This document shows positions 18,579 to 29,012 of a stretch of DNA of 64,000 nucleotides, piece by piece (the first letter of the stretch is position 1; the number at the start of each line of letters is the position of its first letter). Made by a program: the position numbers and the translations under genes. The notes beneath the pieces were generated by a model. It was not told the origin of the DNA. It did not search any database and was given only the letters and a program-made list of their open reading frames with translations. The stretch is taken from positions 806,001 through 870,000 of the forward strand of contig NZ_JAANIJ010000001.1 in the NCBI RefSeq assembly GCF_011174705.1, given 5' to 3'. Origin of the DNA: Tessaracoccus coleopterorum. GTDB taxonomy: Bacteria; Actinomycetota; Actinomycetes; Propionibacteriales; Propionibacteriaceae.

Positions 18579-19619
18579 TCAGACGAGCTTCGCCGCGCCC
18601 GCGCCCTCAGACGCTTCGACGAGGCCGAGCTGCCAGGCACCGACACCGCGCTCCCCGAGTGCCGCGATCGCCCCGGACACCTGGTCCTGCGGAAGGATCG
18701 CGACCATGCCGACGCCCATGTTGAGGGTGGCGTCGACGTCGGCCTGCGACACGTCGCCGACCTGCTGGACGAGCTGGAAGATCGGGTCGGGGGTCCAACT
18801 GGAGCGTTCGAGCACCGCAGTGGTGTTCTCCGGCATGACGCGGGCCAGGTTGTTGGCGAGGCCGCCTCCGGTGATGTGGCTCATCGCGTTGACCTTGACC
18901 CGCTTGATCAGGTCGAGGATGTCGAGCGCGTACACCTTGGTCGGCTCGAGGAGCTCCTCGCCGAGCGTGCGTCCGAGCTCCCCCACGTGCCGGTCGAGCG
19001 ACCAGCCGGCCTGCGTGAGGAGGACGTGGCGCACCAGCGAGTAGCCGTTGGAGTGCAGGCCCGACGCCCTCATGCCGATGACGGCGTCGCCCACCTGCAC
19101 GCGGTGCGCGCCGAGGATCTCGTCCTTCTCGACGACGCCGGTGGTGGCGCCCGCGATGTCGTACTCGTCGGGCCCGAGCAGGCCGGGGTGCTCCGCCGTC
19201 TCGCCGCCGACCAGCGAGCAGCCGGCCGCGACACACGCGTCGGCGATGCCGGAGACGATCGCGGCGATCCGCTCGGGAACGACCTTGCCGGTGGCGATGT
19301 AGTCGGTGACGAACAGCGGCTCGGCGCCAGAGACGACGAGGTCGTCGACTAGCATGCCGATCAGGTCGTAGCCGATGGTGTCGTGCTTGTCCATGGCCTG
19401 CGCGATGGCGACCTTGGTGCCGACGCCGTCGGTGGACGAGGCGAGGACGGGATGACGGTAGCCCTTCAGCGCGGACGCGTCGAAGAAGCCCGCGAAGCCT
19501 CCGAGGCCTCCGAGCACCTCGGGACGACGGGTGCGGGCGACGGATGCCTTCATCAGTTCGACGGCGCGGTCTCCGGCCTCGATGTCGACTCCTGCCGCGG
19601 CGTAGGCGCTCTGGTTCAC
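18579..19619 (-). CDS. purM: Phosphoribosylformylglycinamidine cyclo-ligase (AIR synthetase)
   Basis: Intact 346-residue gene, normal length. AYAAAGVDIEAGDRAVELMK, SSTDGVGTKVAIAQAM, HDTIGYDLIGMLVDDLVVSG, PLFVTDYIATGK, GCSLVGGETAEHPG and SHITGGGLANNLARVMP are PurM hallmarks. It uses ATP to close FGAM to AIR in purine synthesis. The GTG at 19619 overlaps the purF stop, so the two are translated together. Confidence 0.97.
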   Translation of the reverse strand: MNQSAYAAAGVDIEAGDRAVELMKASVARTRRPEVLGGLGGFAGFFDASALKGYRHPVLASSTDGVGTKVAIAQAMDKHDTIGYDLIGMLVDDLVVSGAEPLFVTDYIATGKVVPERIAAIVSGIADACVAAGCSLVGGETAEHPGLLGPDEYDIAGATTGVVEKDEILGAHRVQVGDAVIGMRASGLHSNGYSLVRHVLLTQAGWSLDRHVGELGRTLGEELLEPTKVYALDILDLIKRVKVNAMSHITGGGLANNLARVMPENTTAVLERSSWTPDPIFQLVQQVGDVSQADVDATLNMGVGMVAILPQDQVSGAIAALGERGVGAWQLGLVEASEGAGAAKLV

Positions 19620-21043
19620 TTCGATTCCTCCAGGTTGAGCAGTTCGGCCTGAGCCGGGGGATGGCGATGGGGTACCTGCCGTCGAAGCAGGCGCGGCACA
19701 GCTGGTCGGCCGGCACCCGCGTGGCCTCGGTGAGGCCGTCGAGCGAGATGTAGCCGAGCGAGTCGGCGCCGAGCGAGCGGCAGATCTCGTCGACGGTGAG
19801 GCCGGGCGCGATCAGCTCGGCGCGGGTGGCGAAGTCGATGCCGTAGAAGCAGGGCCACTGCACCGGCGGAGAGGAGATGCGCACGTGCACCTCCTTGGCG
19901 CCGGCCTCGCGCAGCATCCGCACCAGGGCGCGCTGGGTGTTGCCGCGCACGATGGAGTCGTCGACCACCACCAGGCGCTTGCCCTCGATCACCTCGCGCA
20001 GCGGGTTGAGCTTCAGCCGGATCCCGAGCTGACGGATGGTCTGGCTCGGCTGGATGAACGTGCGCCCCACGTAGGAGTTCTTGACGAGTCCCTGACCGTA
20101 GGGGATGCCCGATCCCTGCGCGTACCCGATGGCCGACGGGGTGCCGGACTCGGGAACGGGAATCACGAGGTCGGCGTCGACCGGGTACTCCTCGGCCAGC
20201 TTGCGGCCGATGTTGACACGCACCGCGTGCACGCCGTGGCCTGCGATGGTGGTGTCGGGCCGGGCCAGGTAGACGTACTCGAAGATGCAGCCCTTGGGGC
20301 TGGCCTCCGCGAACCGCTGGGTGCGGAGGCCCCGCTCGTCGATGGCGATGAACTCGCCGGGCTCGACCTCGCGGACGAAGCTGGCGCCGACGATGTCGAG
20401 CGCGGCGGTCTCCGAGGCGACGACCCAGCCGTTGGCGAGGCGACCGAGCACGAGCGGGCGGACACCCTGCGGGTCGCGCGCCGCGTAGAGCGTCCGCTCG
20501 GTCATGAAGGTGAGGCAGAAGGCCCCTTCAGGCGGGGAAGCACCTTCATGGCTACCGACTCGAGCGGCTCCTCGCCGAAGCTCGACATGATCGCGGTGAC
20601 CAGCGACGTGTCGTTGGTCGAGTCCATCGTCTTCTTCTCGGGCACGTGCTCGCTGGGCGCGAGCTCGCCGAGCCACTGCTCAAGCTCGTGGGTGTTGGTC
20701 AGGTTGCCGTTATGGGCGAGCGCGAGGCCACCCTGCCGGGTGGCCCTGAACGTCGGCTGCGCGTTGTGCCAGACGGACGCGCCGGTGGTGGAGTAGCGGG
20801 TGTGGCCGATCGCGAGCCGGCCCGGGAGCGACTTCAGCGTCGCCTCGTCGAACACCTGGCTGACGAGCCCCATGTCCTTGTAGACCATGATCCGGTGCAG
20901 GTTGCTGACCGCCATGCCCGCCGACTCCTGGCCGCGGTGCTGCAGGGCGAACAGGCCGAAGAAGGTCAGCTGAGCGACGTCCTCCTCGGGGCCCAGACGC
21001 CGAATACGCCACATTCTTCCTTTGGGCCTTCGAAGCTCTCCAC
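19616..21043 (-). CDS. purF: Amidophosphoribosyltransferase (frame-broken)
   Basis: The N-terminus EECGVFGVWAP carries the catalytic Cys exposed after removal of a short propeptide; I chose GTG 21043 (MESFEGPKEEC), with ATG 21079 as an in-frame alternative. FGLFALQHRGQESAGMA, GHTRYSTTG and NGNLTN belong to the glutaminase half. CIFEYVYLARPD, the PRPP loop VVVDDSIVRGNTQ and the Fe-S ligand region LCRACFDGRYP form the transferase half. It commits PRPP and glutamine to phosphoribosylamine. Frame breaks lie near 21005 and 20530 and close to the C-terminus (ending LLNLEESK). Confidence 0.95.
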
Positions 21044-21077
21044 CGGCCCAACCCTACCTCCAATAGCATGGGGCGGC

Positions 21078-24000
21078 ATGACGACCTGGTACGCGTGGGC
21101 ATTGCGCCGCCTACGCGCCGCACGCGTGCTGGTCGCCGTCCTTTTCGGCGTCGTGGTGCTCACCTCCGCCATCCTCGCCGGGTCGCTCGGGAACGCCGGG
21201 CTGCTCGCAACCCGCGCCGTCACCGCGGTTCTCGACAACCCTGAGTCGGGCGATGCCGGGCTGCAGATCCAGACGCGGATGGGTGAGGACGCCGTCGCCC
21301 AGGACGACCTGGTGCGCGCCACGCTCACCGAGAGTTTCTCCCCGCTCCACGTCACGATCTGGACATCTTCGGTGAGCGAACCGAAGGAGGCCAGCGTCGA
21401 CGGCGGGTCGCTCCCGAACCGCGTCCGACTCGCCTCCGCCGACCAGCTGAGCGCAGAGAACCTCACGCTCGTCGAGGGCGCCTGGCCCGACGGCGCCGCC
21501 TCCACCGCCGTGCAGCGCGACGCCGCGGAGCGACTCGGGCTCCGCGTCGGCAGCGTGGTCACAGTCGCCGGGAGCGACCTGACTGTCACCGGCCTGTGGG
21601 AGGCGAAGGATCCGGCTGCCGCCATGTGGCTGGGCGACCCGCTGATGAGTTCCGGGTTCGACGGCGCCGCCGCCGGCCCGCTCGTGGTCGCTCCCGAGGT
21701 GGTCGCGGCGAGCGGGTCGCCGTTCCTGCGTTGGGTGGTCACCGTCGGCAGCGTCAAGCCGGGCCAGTTGCCGCTCCTGACCGAACGCGCCGAGAACGCG
21801 GCCAGCGCGGTCAAGGCCGTCGACGTGTCGGGACGGGGCATCGTGGTCACCGGCGACCTCGGCCCGACGGCGGCGCAGGCCGCGCGCGACTCGGCCAGCG
21901 GCGATGCGTTCGGCTTCCTTCCCGTCTCGGTGCTGATCCTGATCGCGGTGGTCGGTCTCAGCCAGGTCGCGGGGCTGCTCGCCCGGGCCCGCGAGCCGCA
22001 CGAGTCGCTCTTGGTGGCCCGTGGAGCCGGGCTCAGGCAACTTCTGGCCGTCTCGCTCGGCGAGGCGGGCGCCGTGTCGCTCCTCGGAGCCGCCGCCGGG
22101 ACGGGGATCGCGGCCCTCGTCATCCGGTTGGCGGCGGGCGACTGGGGCCAGACCCGCACAGTCTTGCTGGGTGGCCTGGCCGGTGCCGTGCTGGCGTTCG
22201 GCTGCCTGGCGGCGGTCGCCGCCCTGTCCGCCGTCCGGATCCGACGCGGCCATCAACCCCGAGCGACCGGGTGCGGGGCGTGGCCGGTGCCGCCCTGCTC
22301 GTGCTCGCCGTCGTGCTGGCGTCGGTTGCCACCTGGCAGTTGCGCTCGGGCGGCGGGTTCATCCGGATCGACGATGACGGGGGCGTGCGGCTCGACGTCA
22401 TCTCGGCGCTCTCCCCGGCGCTCCTCCTCGCCCTCTCGGGCGTCGCGGCGCTGGTGCTGCTGGCGCCCATCACGCGGCTCGGCGAGGTTGCTGCCCGGTC
22501 GCTCCGCTCGACCGGGGCCTGGCTTGCCGGCGCGCAGGTCTCGCGCGGGCTCCTCACCCACGCGGTCACCGTCGTGTTGACGGTCATCGCGACCGGCACG
22601 GTCACCTTCTCGGCGCTGTTCGCGGGGACGGCGACGGGGCTGGCGGCCGACATCGCGGCCGTTCGGCAGGCCGCTGCGCTGCGGGTGGGCCTCGAAGAGC
22701 CGGCGGACCCGCAGCCCTCCGCCCTGCCCGCGCTGGCGGAGGTGCCCGGCGTGACGGCGGCCGTGCCCGTGTGGCGGGAGGATCGGGCACAGGTGGGTGA
22801 CCTGCTCGTGCCCCTGGTGGCCGCACCGCTCGACTCCCTTGCCGACGTCACCCGGCTGCCCTCCGGCACCGAGCTCCCGGATGGGTTGACGTCAGGCGCA
22901 CCCGGGGCCTCCGCCTTGCGGCCGGGATGGAGCTGGCGGTGGACGTCGACGTGGAGGTGTGGCTCGACCCGTGGCAGGCCGCGGGCCTCGCGATCTACCC
23001 GCGGCAGGTCCTCGCCAACGCCGAGGCCGCGGGCCTGGATGGCTTCGAGCTGACGGACGAGGAGTTGACCTGGGGCCGGACGCAGCAGCTCGCGCCACTG
23101 ACGGCGACCGTCATCCTGCGGACGATCGACCCGGCGACGGGGCTGACCGCCGAGTACCGGTCCACGCCGGTGAGCGTGACCCCGGGCCGCTGCGCCATGA
23201 CGCCGGCTTCGAGGATCTGCGCCTCGACCCGGCCACGGCCGGCGGTACCACCACCATCGCGCTTCCCACGGACCGCGACCTCGTCCTCGACGGCGTCACG
23301 GTCCGCATCGAGGACGGTGGCTGGAGCGACCGCACGACCACGGTCTCGATCGGCATCTCCGGCGACGGCGCGCCCCTCCTCGGCGCGGCGACCGCCGGGT
23401 GGACCTCCGACCTGGCCCTGCCCTCCGGCGACCTCGGACCCTACGAAGCCGCGGAGCGCACGGCGCTCCCCGCCACCGCCGAGATCACCGAGTTCGAGAC
23501 CGATGACGGCAGGACCGGCTTCGACACCGTCACCAACGCCCCATGCGCCCGGCCGCGATCGACACCGGTGAGCGGTGGGTGCTCACCAGCCGGAGCGGCC
23601 CCTTCATCGGGCACGACTTCGACGAGGCGCGCTCCTTCGAGGTCGGGCCCGCGGTCGTGTTCACGGGCCCGACCCTCTGAAGGCCCACCGACCCACCACA
23701 CCGCCATCCGGGTCGACGACGGTGCCGGTAGCGCTGACCCGGGAGACCTCCAGCGCCAGCACCCTCGTGATCGGCGATCGGCTGGATCTGGTCGCGTTCG
23801 GGACGAGGATCCCCGCCACGGTCGCGGCGATCACCGACGTGGTGCCGTCGACTCCCGGCAACCTGGGGATCCTGATCGATTCGGTCGCCCTCAGCCGACT
23901 GCTGGCCGCCCGCGGCGCCGACCTGCCCTGGCCCGACGAGATGTGGGCCGGCCTCGACGGCGACCCCACGACCGCGCGCGCGGCCGCGGAGGCGCTGCCG

Positions 24001-24477
24001 GGCGTGGCCTCCGCCACGACGGCGACCGGCGCGACGGCGGGCACCGCCGACGTCGCCTCGGCCGCGCTGTGGGTGGCGTCGGCCTGTGCGGTCGCCCTGG
24101 CCGCCGCCGGGCTCGCGGCCTCCGCGGCGACGATGACGGCGACAAGGCGGCCCGAGGTCGCCGTGCTGCGGGCGCTCGGCATGTCGCCGTCCGCCCAGGC
24201 TCGCAGCCGCGCGGTCGAGAACGGGGCGGTGCTCGCGCTGTCCACGCTGCTCGGCATCGGGGCCGGCTGGGCGGTCGGCGGGGCGGTCGCGCGGGAGGTT
24301 GCGCTGTCGGCCACGCTGGAGAACCCCTCCTTCGAGGTCGTCCTGCGCTTCACCTGGCTTCCCTGGGCCGTGATCCTCACCGTCGGCGCCCTCGCCGCCG
24401 CGGCGGTCGTCGCATGGCAGGCGTCGCTCGTGCGGCGGCAGGCGCTCGACTCCGAGTACCGGGAGGAGGTCCGATGA
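21078..24477 (+). CDS. Large FtsX-like ABC transporter permease 1 (frame-broken)
   Basis: ATG 21078 lies about 35 bp from the purF start in the opposite direction. The N-terminal helix LVAVLFGVVVLTSAILAG is followed by a big extracytoplasmic domain, a helix cluster (FLPVSVLILIAVVGLSQVAG, EAGAVSLLGAAAGTGIAALV), a second extracytoplasmic domain, and a C-terminal FtsX block (ASAATMTATRRPEVAVLRALGM, then two helices), ending EYREEVR. About 1130 residues. Duplicated-FtsX permeases of this kind move lipids, lipoproteins or antimicrobial compounds outward with MacB-type ATPases; the substrate is unknown. Frame breaks near 22250, 22920, 23200 and 23545, and possibly 23680. The stop overlaps the next start (ATGATC). 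Confidence 0.8.
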
Positions 24478-27106
24478 TCGCCCTGCTCGCGCGTCAGTTC
24501 CGGGCCCGCCCTGGCCGACCTTGCTGCTCGCCCTGACGGTGGCGCTGCTGTCGCTCGTGGCCGCCCTCATCCCCCGCATGTCGGCAGAGCTCGACGATCG
24601 GCAGCTCGAACACAGCCTCGCGACCGTCTCCGCCGTGCAGGGCGACGTGTCCGCGCGGTGGACCACTTTCCAGATCGCTGCCCGGACGACGACGACCCGT
24701 GGGCGGGCCCCGCGAGGCGACCGAACTGATCCGCGCCGGGCAGCCCGAGCCCCTGGCCTCGCTGCTCGCACCGGCGCAGTTCCTGGGACGTCAACCGGTG
24801 ACGGTCGCCTGGCCCACGCAGGAGGGGTCGCCTTACTACGGCGTCGAGGCCAGCATCCTGCTCGATCCCGACCTCCCCGCCCACACCGGGCTGATCGACG
24901 GAGCATGGCCGGTGGTCGGCGCCGACGATGCCCCGTTCCAGGTGGCGCTCACCGCAAGCTTCGCCGAACGCGCCGAGCTCCGGGTGGGCGACGAGATCAC
25001 CGACACGTTCGTGGTCGCCGCGATCTTCAAGCCCCTGGACGGTGACGACACCCGCTGGGAACACAACCCGTACGGTCGCGCCTACAGCGAGGCCTCCAGC
25101 GCCGACCGCGGTCTCCAGCTTCTTGGGGCCTCTTCGTCGCCCCGGAGCTCGCGGCCGGCGACCCGTCGCTCCGCCTCCAGAATCCCTTCTCCTACGACGT
25201 CTACTTCGGGCTCAACTCGGCGGCGGTCGCGACGCGGCGCATCGACGTCGCCACCCTGGGCGCGCAGCTGACGGGGTTGATGGCGAAGCGCTACTCCCCG
25301 TCGTCCCGACCGGCGGCGGCGCCGACGATCCCGCCACGTTCGAGGACAACCAGCCGATCAGCTTCCACTCCGAACTGAACACGTTGCTCGGCCGGCTCGC
25401 GGCGCAGCAGCGAACCACGCACACACTGATCGGCGTCTCCGCCGTCGGTCCGCTGGGGTGGGCGTGGCTCTGGTGGCGCTCGGGCCCAACTGGTGCTCCA
25501 CCGGCGCCGCGCCACCACCTCCCTGCTGACCGCCCGCGGGATGTCACCGCGTCAGCTCCGCGGGCTGCTCGCGGTCGAAGGGGTCACGGTCGGGATCCCG
25601 GCCGCGTTCCTCGGCCTGCTGGCGGCCGTGGCCCTGGTGCCCGGCCCGTCGCGTGGTGGGGCTGGCCCGCCTGCCTCGCGATCGGCGCCCTCCGGCGGTG
25701 GCGCTGGCTTGGGCCGTCGGGGACACCCGTTCCGGGCGCCGGGAGCTCGCCGCCGGCAACGGCAGATGGCGGCTGGTGGCGGAGGTCCTGATCGCTGTGG
25801 CCGCGGCGGGAGCGACCTGGCGGCTCCTCACCACGCGCGGCGAGGATGTCAGGGGGTCGACCTGCTCGGCGCCGCGGCACCGGTTCTCCTTGCCCTCCTC
25901 GCGTGCCTGCTCGTGCTGCGTGTCTACCCCGCCCGCTCCGGCTGCTGCTGCGGGCCTTCACACGGGGCCGCGGGTTCACCGGCTTCATGGGTTCGGCCCG
26001 CGCGCTGCGTGAGCCGGCCGGCGGGGTGGTTCCCGTCATCACCATCGTGCTGGGCACGACGATCTCCGTGACGGCGGCCGCGCTTCTCGGCACCATCACC
26101 GTGGGTACCGAGCGCGCTGTCTGGGCCGACAACGGGTCGACGATCCACATCTCGGGCCCCGGATCTCGGAGGAGACCGCCGAGGCGATGCGGGCCCTCGA
26201 CGGGGTGCATGCGGTCGCGCTCGTGCGACTGGCCTCCGACAACTCCGCGTTGTCGATCGGGGCGGGGAGACGCGGGTGCGCGTCTGGCTCGCCGACTCCA
26301 ACCTCGCCGGGGCCTATGCCGCGGCCCGGGACGGGTCTCCGCTGCCCGACGGCGTGTTCGACGTCACCACCCCGGTGCCGGTGGTCCTCGGCGGCTCCTC
26401 CACGACGGGCACCGGCCGCGGGACGCTGGCCGGCGTCGGCGAGGTGACCGTGTCGGGTCACCTCGACGTGCTCCCGGCGTCACCGGGGACTCGTCCTGGG
26501 TGCTGGTCGGCGCCGACAACTGGCAGGGCGATCTCCCGCCCGCCAAGACCGCGCTGGTCGCCACCAGCCCCGGCGCCGACCTCACGGCCCTGACAACGGA
26601 ACTGTCCAACCTGATGCCCCAGGCCCACATCACCACGGTGGAGGGCCAACTGCGTCAGCTGCGTGACTCGCCCACCGTCGCGGGGCTCTCCACGATCTTC
26701 GCCACCCTCACCGCCGTCACGGCCCTGCTCATGATGCTGGCGATCACCACCTCGCAGATCATGACGGCCGATGATCGGCGCGCGTCCGCGGCGGTGCTGC
26801 GCACGCTGGGGATGCGGCCAGGCCAGCTACGCGCGCTCACGGCCTGGGAACTGGGGCCCGTGGTGCTCGTGGCCCTGGCCCTCGGCGTCGCCGTCGGTAT
26901 CGGGATCGCCGCCCTGATGCTCGCCACCGTCGATTTCCGGGCGCTCACGGGAGGGTCGCTCGATCCGGCCCTGTACCTCGACCCGCTGTGGGTCGGAGGG
27001 TGGGTGCCGGTCTCCTGCTCGCCGCCGTCGTAGCCGTCACCGTCAGCTCCTGGCTGGCCGGACGCACCAACATTGCCCACGAACTCCGTCTCGGGAGGAA
27101 CGATGA
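24474..27106 (+). CDS. Large FtsX-like ABC transporter permease 2 (heavily frame-broken)
   Basis: ATG 24474 overlaps the previous stop. The order of segments matches permease 1: N-terminal helix (LLLALTVALLSLVAALIPRM), an extracytoplasmic domain (GGPREATELIRAGQPEPL, WPTQEGSPYYGVEASILLD), a central FtsX block (TTSLLTARGMSPRQLRGLLA), a second helix pair (VVPVITIVLGTTISVTAAAL), another outer domain, and a C-terminal block with TADDRRASAAVLRTLGMRPG. At least nine frame changes must be bridged, more than in any neighbour. The most likely stop is the TGA at 27104, overlapping the ATPase start. It probably forms a heterodimer with permease 1. Confidence 0.75.
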
Positions 27107-28049
27107 ACGAATCGGCACGGCGTGGCATCCCGGGGTGCAGCGCGGCTATCCCGGCCCGGACATCTGGTGCGAGGACCTGGTGCGGATCCACACCACCGAG
27201 GGCATCGAGGTGCAGGCGCTGCAGGGACTCAGCCTGAGCGTCGAGCCCGGTGAGGTGGTGGCCATCGTGGGCGCTTCCGGGTCGGGCAAGTCGACGCTGC
27301 TCAACATCCTCTCGGGCCTCGACCGGCCGACGGGCGGCAAGGCGCGGGTGGCGGGCGAGGATCTGACCGCCATGACCCGGGCCAGCGCACGCGGTTCCGT
27401 CGCGGCTGCGTCGGGTTCGTCTTCCAGCAGACCTCCCGTAACCTGCTCCCGTTCCTCACGGCCGCCGAGAACGTCTCGATGCCGATGCTGATCAGCCGCG
27501 CACCCGACCGGGCCGCCAGGTCGCTCACACTGCTCGATCTGCTGGGCGTGGCAGACCTCGCCGACCGGAGGCCCGGGCAGCTCTCAGGTGGTCAGCAGCA
27601 GCGGGTGGCGATCGCCACGGCCCTTGCCAACGCGCCCTCGGTGCTGCTCGCCGACGAGCCGACCGGAGAGTTGGACGAGGTGCACTCGGCCGAGGTGCTC
27701 GACGTGATGCGCTCCGCCGCAGAGGAACTCGGCACGACCGTGCTGATCGTCACGCACGACCCGATGGTGAGCGACCACGTCGCCCGCACCATCCAGATCC
27801 GCGACGGCCGCACGTCGACCGAGGTGTTGCGCCGCACCGTCACGGATGCCGACGGCACCCGCGAGGTGGCCGAGGAGTACACGGTGATCGACCGGAACGG
27901 CCGCATCCAGCTGCCCGCGGGCACGTGCGGTCGTTGGGGCTGCAGGAACGGGTCCGCCTCGAGCTGGAGCCCGACCACGTCGGCATCTGGCCGGGGGCGG
28001 GCCGTCACAGCCGAGCCGACGAGGCACCGAGGAAGAGGATCAGTCATGA
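27103..28049 (+). CDS. ABC transporter ATP-binding protein 1, MacB/LolD-type (frame-broken)
   Basis: ATG 27103 follows GGGAGG. Walker A GASGSGKSTLLNIL, Q-loop FVFQQTSRNLLPFLTAAENV, signature LSGGQQQRVAIA, Walker B VLLADEPTGELDE and switch His VTHDPMV are all present. A C-terminal tail of ~60 residues follows (EYTVIDRNGRIQLPAG, LGLQERVRLELEPDHVGIW). Frame changes near 27130, 27395, 27925 and 28010. The chosen stop at 28047 overlaps the next ATG. It energises the FtsX-type permeases upstream. Confidence 0.88.
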
Positions 28050-28728
28050 CGACACCACCGCGGCTCACCGGCCGCGATCTCCACCGGTCCTTCGGGTCGG
28101 GCGAGGCCCGGGTCCACGCGCTGCTCGGCGTCGACATCGAGGTGCCCGCGGGCAGCTGACCGTGGTCACGGGCCCGTCCGGCTCGGGCAAGACCACGCTG
28201 CTCAACCTGCTGGGCGGGCTGGACCGGCCGACCTCCGGCGAGGTCCTCCTCGACGGAGACATGGTGCTCTCCGCCATGTCGGAGGCCGACGTGCTCACCG
28301 CGCGGCGCGACCGGATCGGCTACGTGTTCCAGACGTTCGGCCTGATTCCGGTGCTCTCGGCCGCGGAGAACGTGGAGACGCCGCTGCGACTGCAGGGCAC
28401 CGATCCGGCCGAACGCGGCAGTCGGGTCGTCGCCACCCTCGAGCGGGTCGGCCTCGCGCGGCACGCGCACCAGCGGCCCCACGAGCTCTCTGGTGGGCAG
28501 CAGCAGCGCGTCGGCGTGGCGCGGGCGCTGGTCGGCGACCCCGACATCCTCATCGCCGACGAGCCGACCGGGCAGCTCGACTCCGACACGGCGGCCACGA
28601 TCATGGACCTGATCGTCGAACTCACGCACGAACGGGGCCTTGCCTCGGTCATCTCGACCCACGACCCGCTCCTGATCGCCCGCGCCGACCGCGTCGTGCG
28701 CCTGCTCGACGGGGAGGTCACCGCCTGA
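28046..28728 (+). CDS. ABC transporter ATP-binding protein 2, MacB/LolD-type (one frame break)
   Basis: ATG 28046 (MTTPPRLTGRDLHRSFGSGE). After one frame change near 28155 come Walker A GPSGSGKTTLLNLL, Q-loop YVFQTFGLIPVLSAAENV, signature LSGGQQQRVGVA, Walker B ILIADEPTGQLDSD and switch STHDPLL. About 227 residues, normal for the family. With ATPase 1 it suggests a heteromeric exporter of two permeases and two ATPases. Confidence 0.92.
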
Positions 28729-28820
28729 GCGGTGTGCTGTCCCGACGCTCCATGCGCCGCACCGGAACAGGAGGCGGCCCCACGACCAGGCCTACCCCAC
28801 GTGATGGGGGAGGTCTCCGG

Positions 28821-28859
28821 GGCTGCACCCTCCACTTCCGGGTCCCGGAGGGTGCAGCC
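28821..28859 (+). terminator. Hairpin after the ABC exporter operon
   Basis: A perfect 13-bp stem GGCTGCACCCTCC / GGAGGGTGCAGCC with a 13-nt loop lies 93 nt after the last ATPase. The 28860-29012 gap holds no gene. Confidence 0.75.
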
Positions 28860-29012
28860 TCACCACGCCTCGCCGCGAGGCCGCCGCGAGCCTCGTCGCG
28901 CGTGGACCTCGAAAGCTTCGAAAACCATTGCTGAACCCGATGACGCCAATTAAACTCCACGTCAGCGACCCTTTTTCAACGACGACAGGTCGCCCGACGA
29001 AAGAAGTGCACC

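Noticed and set aside
18607..20676. Single 689-codon fusion of purF and a second frame of purM
   Set aside because: The C-terminal part is an out-of-frame reading of the intact purM gene, produced by a lost stop at the purF end.
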